This document shows positions 59,509 through 64,000 of a stretch of 64,000 nt of DNA, one piece after another. The position numbers were made by a program, and so were the translations under genes. Origin of the DNA: Aquabacter sp965279295 (lineage in GTDB: Bacteria; Pseudomonadota; Alphaproteobacteria; Rhizobiales; Xanthobacteraceae); the NCBI GenBank assembly GCA_965279295.1, contig CBDIHQ010000015.1; one strand, 5' to 3'. Every line of letters starts with the position of its first letter. Position 1 is the first letter of the stretch. A model generated the notes under the pieces. It was not told where the DNA came from. It did no database searches and saw only the letters and a program-made list of their open reading frames with translations.

Positions 59509-60789
59509 ATGAGGATTTCACGCTTCGTGCCTGCGGTTGCGCTGGTGGCGGCATCGTCGGGGGCAGCGATTGCGGCGGACTTGCCCGTCAAGGCCGCGCA
59601 GACGGCCTATGTGAAGCAGTGCACGGTGATGGGACCCGGCTTTTATTACGTCCCAGGCTCCGACACCTGTTTGCGGATCGGCGGATATGTCCGGGCTGAA
59701 TCCTATTACAACACCTACACCGACTATCCGCTCGAGAACGACAAGACCTATTCCATCGGTCTGTTTGGCCTGATCGTCGATGCCCGCACCAACACCGAAT
59801 ACGGCGTCTTGCGCTCCTACATGGACATCCGGTTCATGTGGCGCACGTCCAGCCCCTGGTCCGATAGCCCGAACGGCGCCCAGTTCGCCCCCTGGAACAT
59901 GTATATCCAGTACGCCGGCTTCACCTTCGGCTACGCCCAGTCCAACTTCGATTTCTACGCGAATGCGAACGTCCTTGGTACCGATCCGGCCACCATCGGC
60001 GACGACATGCGCCTGCCCTTGATCGCCTATACCTGGGAGTTCGCGAACGGCTGGACGGCGACCGTTGCGGCGGAAGACTCCAGCAGCCGCAACGCTGGTA
60101 CGAACCCCGCCGATCCTAACTATCCCGGCGTGTCCGACAATTACCTCGCGGGCACCAGCATTCCCGACTTCGTGGCCAACTTCGGCCAGAAGGGCGATTG
60201 GGGCCAGTTCCAACTGTCCGGCGCGCTCCATCAAGTCGGCGCCATGACGCCCACAACCGCCGGCGCCAACTATGTTGGCCAGACCGCGACCGACACCTGG
60301 GGCTATGCCGTGCAGGCCGGCCTGATGTTCAACCTGCCGTTCATCGCGGCGGGTGATTCGCTCTACCTGCAAAGCGCCTATGTCGATGGCGCCGTGTCTT
60401 ATCTCGGCCTCGTCAACGCCAGCGGCGACTTCTCCCCGCCTGACGCCTTCATGAATTTCAACGGCAGCGTCTCGAAGGTCAGCGGCTGGAACTTCACCTC
60501 GCAGTTCCTGCATAACTGGAACGACAAGTGGCAGTCCGCCCTGTTCGGCGGCTACGCCAAGTTCGATCTGGACAATTCGGTCGCACAGGTCGCTTACGGC
60601 GCCACCTCCGGCACCAACTACAACATCGGCGGCAACCTGACCTGGACGCCGGTGGACAAACTCGCGATCACCCTTCAGTACGACTACAACATGTACAAGG
60701 CCAACAACTACGTGAATACCGGCTACGGTCTGCCGGTCGCGTCGCAGGCCGCGCATCAGGTGCTGTTCATGGTCGAGCGCGACTTCTAA
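59509..60789 (+). CDS. Outer-membrane porin, Rhizobiales Omp2b-type (second copy)
   Basis: A 426-residue porin homologous to the preceding one. The signal peptide ends AIA-ADLPVKAA (after residue 22). KQCTVMGPGFYYVPGSDTCLRIGGYVR gives the Cys-framed first strands, LHQVGAMTPTTAG matches LHQVGAISPLSTG of the first copy, and the C-terminus is VERDF. It is 50 residues shorter, lacking loop insertions of copy one. The ATG at 59509 follows a GGGGGATTTCA site. Both genes are in tandem, each with its own terminator, suggesting independent regulation of two channels. Substrate preference is not readable. Confidence 0.92.
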   Translation: MRISRFVPAVALVAASSGAAIAADLPVKAAQTAYVKQCTVMGPGFYYVPGSDTCLRIGGYVRAESYYNTYTDYPLENDKTYSIGLFGLIVDARTNTEYGVLRSYMDIRFMWRTSSPWSDSPNGAQFAPWNMYIQYAGFTFGYAQSNFDFYANANVLGTDPATIGDDMRLPLIAYTWEFANGWTATVAAEDSSSRNAGTNPADPNYPGVSDNYLAGTSIPDFVANFGQKGDWGQFQLSGALHQVGAMTPTTAGANYVGQTATDTWGYAVQAGLMFNLPFIAAGDSLYLQSAYVDGAVSYLGLVNASGDFSPPDAFMNFNGSVSKVSGWNFTSQFLHNWNDKWQSALFGGYAKFDLDNSVAQVAYGATSGTNYNIGGNLTWTPVDKLAITLQYDYNMYKANNYVNTGYGLPVASQAAHQVLFMVERDF

Positions 60790-60812
60790 AGGCGCCGCCA
60801 AATGTAGATGCG

Positions 60813-60838
60813 AGCGGCGGCTTCGGCCGCCGCTTTGC
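60813..60838 (+). terminator. Rho-independent terminator after second porin
   Basis: A 9-bp stem AGCGGCGGC (60813-60821) with GCCGCCGCT (60826-60834), loop TTCG, then TT and a T-rich run. A stable tetraloop just past the porin stop. Confidence 0.9.
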
Positions 60839-61000
60839 GTTTCAGTGCCCCTTATTCTCCGGAACCGTCGCGTCAGCCTTGACCCTTTCTATATTTCAGC
60901 ACAAATCGAGCCCATCGTGCAGGCGTGAGCAATGCATGAACGAGACGTGCGGGCGCGTGGCTGGTTCAGAGCGTGCCGGTGGTTTTCTGGAAGGGCGGGC

Positions 61001-63157
61001 ATGAGCGCAGGCTCCGGCATGAAGGCACCTCCCGGCTTGCCGCCCCGGCGCTGGAACCTGCTCGCCATTATGTGCGGAATTTTGTGCCTCGTGGCCATCA
61101 CGACGCTCGCCGTGCTGCAGCGCCCGTTCATCGAGGCCACCCTCGGTAGCAGCGCGGATCACGCGCTTGAAATGACCGGCGAAGGCTGGGCCAGCGTCCG
61201 CTTCACGGGGCGTGATGTCGTCATATCGGGCGAGGCGTTGGCGGAAGAAGCCCGCGCCAAGGTGCGTCGCGCGCTCGCGGCCTTGCCGGGGGTCCGCCGC
61301 GTGGTCGATCACACCACCCTGCTGCCCGAGCGCCGGCCTTTCACCTTCACCGCGGTGCGCGACGGGCGCACGCTTCAACTCTCCGGCTACGTCCCTTCAG
61401 TCATGGCGCTGGAGCGCATCATCGTCGCGGCGCACGCCATTCCAGGCATATCGGTTGTGAAGGGGGCGGACCAATTGGTCCGCGCGCGCGGAGCGCCGGC
61501 GGGCGACTTCGCGGCGGTCGTGGGGTTCGGGCTCAGCCAATTGGCGGCGCTTCCCACCGGCCGCATCATCCTTTCCGACGATGCCCTTTCCATTGAGGGG
61601 CGCAGTCCGGATCTCGAGACATACGATGGCTTGTTCGCGACCCTGCACGAGCCGCTTCCCCAAAGCTTCCGGCTCGCCCGTTTCGCGGTGCGCCCGCCGG
61701 TTGTGTCCCCATTCTTCTGGTCCGCGCAGCGCGATGAAAATGAGCTCCGTGCGCTCGGTTATGTGCCATCCGAGGACGCGCGCGTCGCAGTGATGGCGGC
61801 TCTGCGCGCCGCGCTGCCACGCGCGCGCATCGTCGATGAGATGCGGCTTGGTGATGGGGGCCCTTCGACCGATCTCTGGCTGAAGGCGGTCGCCTACGGG
61901 GCGGCGCAGTTGGCCATGCTGCCGAAGGGCCGTCTGGTGCTGTCCGATACCTCCGTCGCGCTGGAGGGCGGAACATCATCCTTCGAGGTGTTCGATGCGC
62001 TGGTGGCCGCCCGACGCACGCCGCCGGAAGGCTTTTCCGTATCGCGATTCGCCGTAGAGCCCCCCAGAGTCTCGCCTTTCGTCTGGCGCGCGGAGCGGGA
62101 GGCGGAACGGGTGCGCGTGTCCGGCTACGTTATTTCCGAGGAAGCGCGGCGCGGAGTCAGCGATGCCGTGCGTAGCCTTTTCCCCGGCATCCCGGCGGTG
62201 GACGAGACGCGGCTCGGCGCGGGCGGTCCGCCGGCCGAGGTGTTCGGCGCTTCCGCCCAGTTCGCCCTCATCCAACTCGCCAAGATGCGTCTGGGCGAAG
62301 CGGTGCTTGAGAACCTGCGCCTTTCGCTGGGGGGAGAGGCGCTGGACGCCGAGACGCTCGCGATCCTCACAAAGGCAACCGGTGCGCCGCCCGTCGGTGT
62401 CACCGTGGATCAAGTCTCGATCCGCCCGCCGTTCATATCCCCGTTTGTATTCGCGTTGCACCGGGACGGGCAGGGGCTCGCTCTTTCCGGTTTTGTCCCC
62501 GATGCCGGTACCCACGCAGAGGTCTCCCGCCTGCTCGAAACGCTGTTTCCCGGCGAGAAGGTGCAGGATGTTGCAGCACTTGGCGGAGGTGCACCGCCCG
62601 GCTTCCTGGAGGCGGTGAAAGCCGGTGTGATCCAGATGGCGCGGCTCGACCCTGCCGATCTCATGCTGTCCGGAACCGATCTTCAGCTTTCCGGTGATGC
62701 GCTCCACGCCGTCACCGGCCGCCAGATCGATGAGGCGCTTGCAGCCGCCTTGCCGAAATCCTTCAGCTTTCGCACCGCGATCACCCCGGCGCAGCCCGGC
62801 GCGCCGCTGTCGGGATTGGAATGTCTGCCGCTTGCCCACCACCTCAGCGCCGGCCAGCTCACGTTCGAGGGCAATTCGACTAGCCCCGACATCAGAGGGG
62901 CGGCCATGCTCGACCGGCTCGCCCTTCTGGCGCAGCAGTGTCCCGACGCCGTGCTGGAAGTGGCTTTGGAGTTAGACGCCGCCGCTGGCTCATCCGGCGC
63001 CCTGGCCCACGCGCGCGCGCAGGAGATCGCAGCTTATCTCTCGCAAGCGGGGATACCCCAGAAACGCATCGTCATCGCGCCGTTCGATGCGGCCGCGCCC
63101 GGTGATGTGTCTGTGGCGGTGCAATTGCGGGCCGGCCAGGTGCGGCGTGAGAACTGA
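61001..63157 (+). CDS. Membrane-anchored BON-like protein with four internal repeats
   Basis: A 718-residue protein. A cytoplasmic N-terminus leads to one membrane helix (about 19-40) and then a BON-like segment (about 45-110, VRFTGRDVVISGEALAEE). Four tandem domains of about 122 residues follow (from about 113, 240, 362 and 484). Each begins near an LSGYVPS-type strand, carries GLSQLAALPTGRIILSD or its variants, and the first three end with PPxVSPFxW/F. The C-terminal region (606-718) resembles a degenerate OmpA/BON unit. I do not know this family by name; BON domains usually bind envelope lipids or polymers. The ATG at 61001 follows GGAAGGGCGGG; other starts exist. Confidence 0.7.
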   Translation: MSAGSGMKAPPGLPPRRWNLLAIMCGILCLVAITTLAVLQRPFIEATLGSSADHALEMTGEGWASVRFTGRDVVISGEALAEEARAKVRRALAALPGVRRVVDHTTLLPERRPFTFTAVRDGRTLQLSGYVPSVMALERIIVAAHAIPGISVVKGADQLVRARGAPAGDFAAVVGFGLSQLAALPTGRIILSDDALSIEGRSPDLETYDGLFATLHEPLPQSFRLARFAVRPPVVSPFFWSAQRDENELRALGYVPSEDARVAVMAALRAALPRARIVDEMRLGDGGPSTDLWLKAVAYGAAQLAMLPKGRLVLSDTSVALEGGTSSFEVFDALVAARRTPPEGFSVSRFAVEPPRVSPFVWRAEREAERVRVSGYVISEEARRGVSDAVRSLFPGIPAVDETRLGAGGPPAEVFGASAQFALIQLAKMRLGEAVLENLRLSLGGEALDAETLAILTKATGAPPVGVTVDQVSIRPPFISPFVFALHRDGQGLALSGFVPDAGTHAEVSRLLETLFPGEKVQDVAALGGGAPPGFLEAVKAGVIQMARLDPADLMLSGTDLQLSGDALHAVTGRQIDEALAAALPKSFSFRTAITPAQPGAPLSGLECLPLAHHLSAGQLTFEGNSTSPDIRGAAMLDRLALLAQQCPDAVLEVALELDAAAGSSGALAHARAQEIAAYLSQAGIPQKRIVIAPFDAAAPGDVSVAVQLRAGQVRREN

Positions 63158-63200
63158 GGCTGCTTGAACGCCACCCGCTAAGAGCACATGCTCGCTCCGG

Positions 63201-63323
63201 ATGGCGGAAGTACGCGCGGAGGAACGGTTGATCTATCTCGCCTTGGCCTTGTGGCCTTATGTGCTGGCGGCATTGGTTGCCGGCCTCGCCACCGGCTATT
63301 TCGCGCGAAGCGGAACGTCCTGA
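63201..63323 (+). CDS. Tiny membrane protein (40 residues)
   Basis: A short reading frame of 40 codons, starting MAEVRAEERLIYLALALWPY and then a membrane stretch VLAALVAGLATGYFAR, ending in GTS. Its TGA overlaps the ATG of the next gene by one base (TGATG), which supports coupled translation and reality. A TTG at 63228 (just after GGAGGAACGG) would give a 31-residue form beginning LIYLALALW. It starts 43 bp after the repeat-protein stop. Function unknown; the single helix suggests a small membrane partner of the next gene. Confidence 0.6.
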   Translation: MAEVRAEERLIYLALALWPYVLAALVAGLATGYFARSGTS

Positions 63324-63922
63324 TGGATTTCGCGCTGGAAACCATCCTGATCCTGGCGACGGCCTTTGCCGTCGGTGCGGTGCTGGGGTTGGCCCTTCGT
63401 CGCCGCGCGCGCGCCCATCGTGCCGCCTCGCTTCAGAACAGCATGGCGTTCGCGCCGTCTCCGGCACCGCGTTCAATCACCCCCCCGCCCTTGCCGGAAT
63501 CACCCGCTTTTCTTGCACCGGAAGAGGCGTACGCGTCGCTTGCGCCCGAGGTGGTGCACGACGCCCCTGTCGATGTTCCATCCGCTCCGGCTCCCCGCCG
63601 ACGCCAGGCCGGTGGGTTGCAGCGAACTGCACAGCAGGAGCAGGCGGGGAGCCAACCGCCCTCGCTGGCCGCGCCGCAAGGTGAAGCCGACGATCTCAAG
63701 CGGCTGAAGGGCATAGGTCCGCAGAATGAGCGTCGGCTGAATGCCCTCGGTATTTTCCACATCTCGCAGATCGCAGCATGGTCGGCCGAGGAGGCGCAAT
63801 GGATTGGCGCCGCGCTTGGCTTTCCTGGTCGGGTCGAGAGGGAAGGGTGGGTCGGGCAGGCCCAGGCGCTGCTGGATGGAACGCCGCCGTCAGATGCTCC
63901 CGCGCCGCGCCAGAAACGCTGA
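63323..63922 (+). CDS. Membrane-anchored helix-hairpin-helix protein
   Basis: A 199-residue protein with an N-terminal membrane helix (ETILILATAFAVGAVLGLAL), a Pro/Ala-rich linker (about 45-130), and a C-terminal helix-hairpin-helix domain. The last runs LKRLKGIGPQNERRLNALGIF then HISQIAAWSAEEAQWIGAALG and FPGRVEREGWVGQAQAL. This C-terminal block resembles the domain seen at the ends of some alphaproteobacterial NADH-dehydrogenase-associated proteins, and HhH-type GIGP loops usually bind DNA or serve as protein contacts. The ATG overlaps the preceding tiny gene. Its role is unknown. The open frame continues upstream to 63188 but starts are taken from the TGATG coupling. Confidence 0.78.
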   Translation: MDFALETILILATAFAVGAVLGLALRRRARAHRAASLQNSMAFAPSPAPRSITPPPLPESPAFLAPEEAYASLAPEVVHDAPVDVPSAPAPRRRQAGGLQRTAQQEQAGSQPPSLAAPQGEADDLKRLKGIGPQNERRLNALGIFHISQIAAWSAEEAQWIGAALGFPGRVEREGWVGQAQALLDGTPPSDAPAPRQKR

Positions 63923-63958
63923 ACGTCCACGGGATGCTGGACGCCGAGAAAGATGAAA

Positions 63959-64000
63959 TGGTCGGAGCAGCAGGATTCGAACCTGCGACCCTCTGCTCCC
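63959..64000 (-). tRNA. tRNA-Pro (anticodon NGG), truncated by window edge
   Basis: The reverse complement of the last 42 bases reads GGGAGCAGAGGGTCGC, then AGGTTCGAATCCTGCTGCTCCGACCA: the 3' part of a tRNA with anticodon-loop bases GGGA, the T arm GGTTCGAATCC, acceptor side and encoded CCA. Anticodon bases 35-36 read GG, hence proline; the wobble base and the 5' half lie beyond the right edge. Confidence 0.8.

Overview
The window looks like a chromosomal segment of a high-GC alphaproteobacterium of the order Hyphomicrobiales. A Xanthobacteraceae-like genus is possible but not proven. The evidence is family-level recognition only: two Rhizobiales-type outer-membrane porins with C-terminal Phe, a DUF930 protein, a TPR-glycosyltransferase/DUF6165 pair, a split XdhC/CoxI set, and dispersed palindromic repeats of the kind common in this order. 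No phage, integrase, CRISPR array, IS element or rRNA operon was seen.

Layout. 0-4.5 kb (minus): sugar-nucleotide operon manC-rfbC-rfbB-rfbD-rfbA, making GDP-mannose and dTDP-L-rhamnose for surface polysaccharide; rfbA runs off the left edge. 4.7-12.1 kb (plus): K+-independent proton pyrophosphatase, an AT-rich patch with a frameshifted membrane-protein gene, then secG, pyrG, a VOC protein and rnhB. 12.4-23.0 kb (minus): propionyl-CoA to succinyl-CoA module (pccB, pccA, mutA, mutB) with a CFA-synthase-like methyltransferase and an MBL-fold hydrolase. It is interrupted by three palindromic-repeat sites, one of which brackets a small GIY-YIG nuclease gene. 23.3-30.4 kb (plus): SH3-domain protein with a Gly-Asn-Pro repeat tail, a second-type glutamyl-tRNA synthetase, uvrB, an epoxide-hydrolase-like enzyme and a lipoprotein. 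30.5-41.3 kb is mixed: DUF930 protein, SDR plus acetolactate decarboxylase with a ribbon-helix-helix-like N-terminus, DEAD-box helicase, orphan GAF histidine kinase, glutathione-dependent formaldehyde dehydrogenase, MFS transporter, small exported proteins, a methyltransferase and a GtrA protein.

41.4-45.5 kb (plus): carB and greA, then a TMEM175-like protein. 46.2-52.1 kb (plus): maturation genes of the CO-dehydrogenase/xanthine-dehydrogenase type (coxD-like AAA+, coxE-like VWA, two XdhC pieces, a MoCF-binding/MocA fusion) without the molybdoenzyme subunits, and with a lysine-2,3-aminomutase-family gene placed antisense inside the set. 52.1-57.2 kb: DUF488, DUF4892-OmpA, a YghU-like GST, and TPR-glycosyltransferase/DUF6165. 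57.2 kb: tRNA-Ser(GCT). 57.9-60.8 kb: two tandem porins, each with its own terminator. 61.0-63.9 kb: a repeat-containing BON-like membrane protein, a 40-residue membrane peptide and a helix-hairpin-helix membrane protein. The right edge cuts a tRNA-Pro gene.

All calls rest on reading motifs and gene order; no database search was run. The most unusual items are the repeat-bracketed GIY-YIG gene, the RHH-acetolactate decarboxylase fusion, the four-fold internal repeat protein with its tiny partner, and the frameshifted AT-rich gene.
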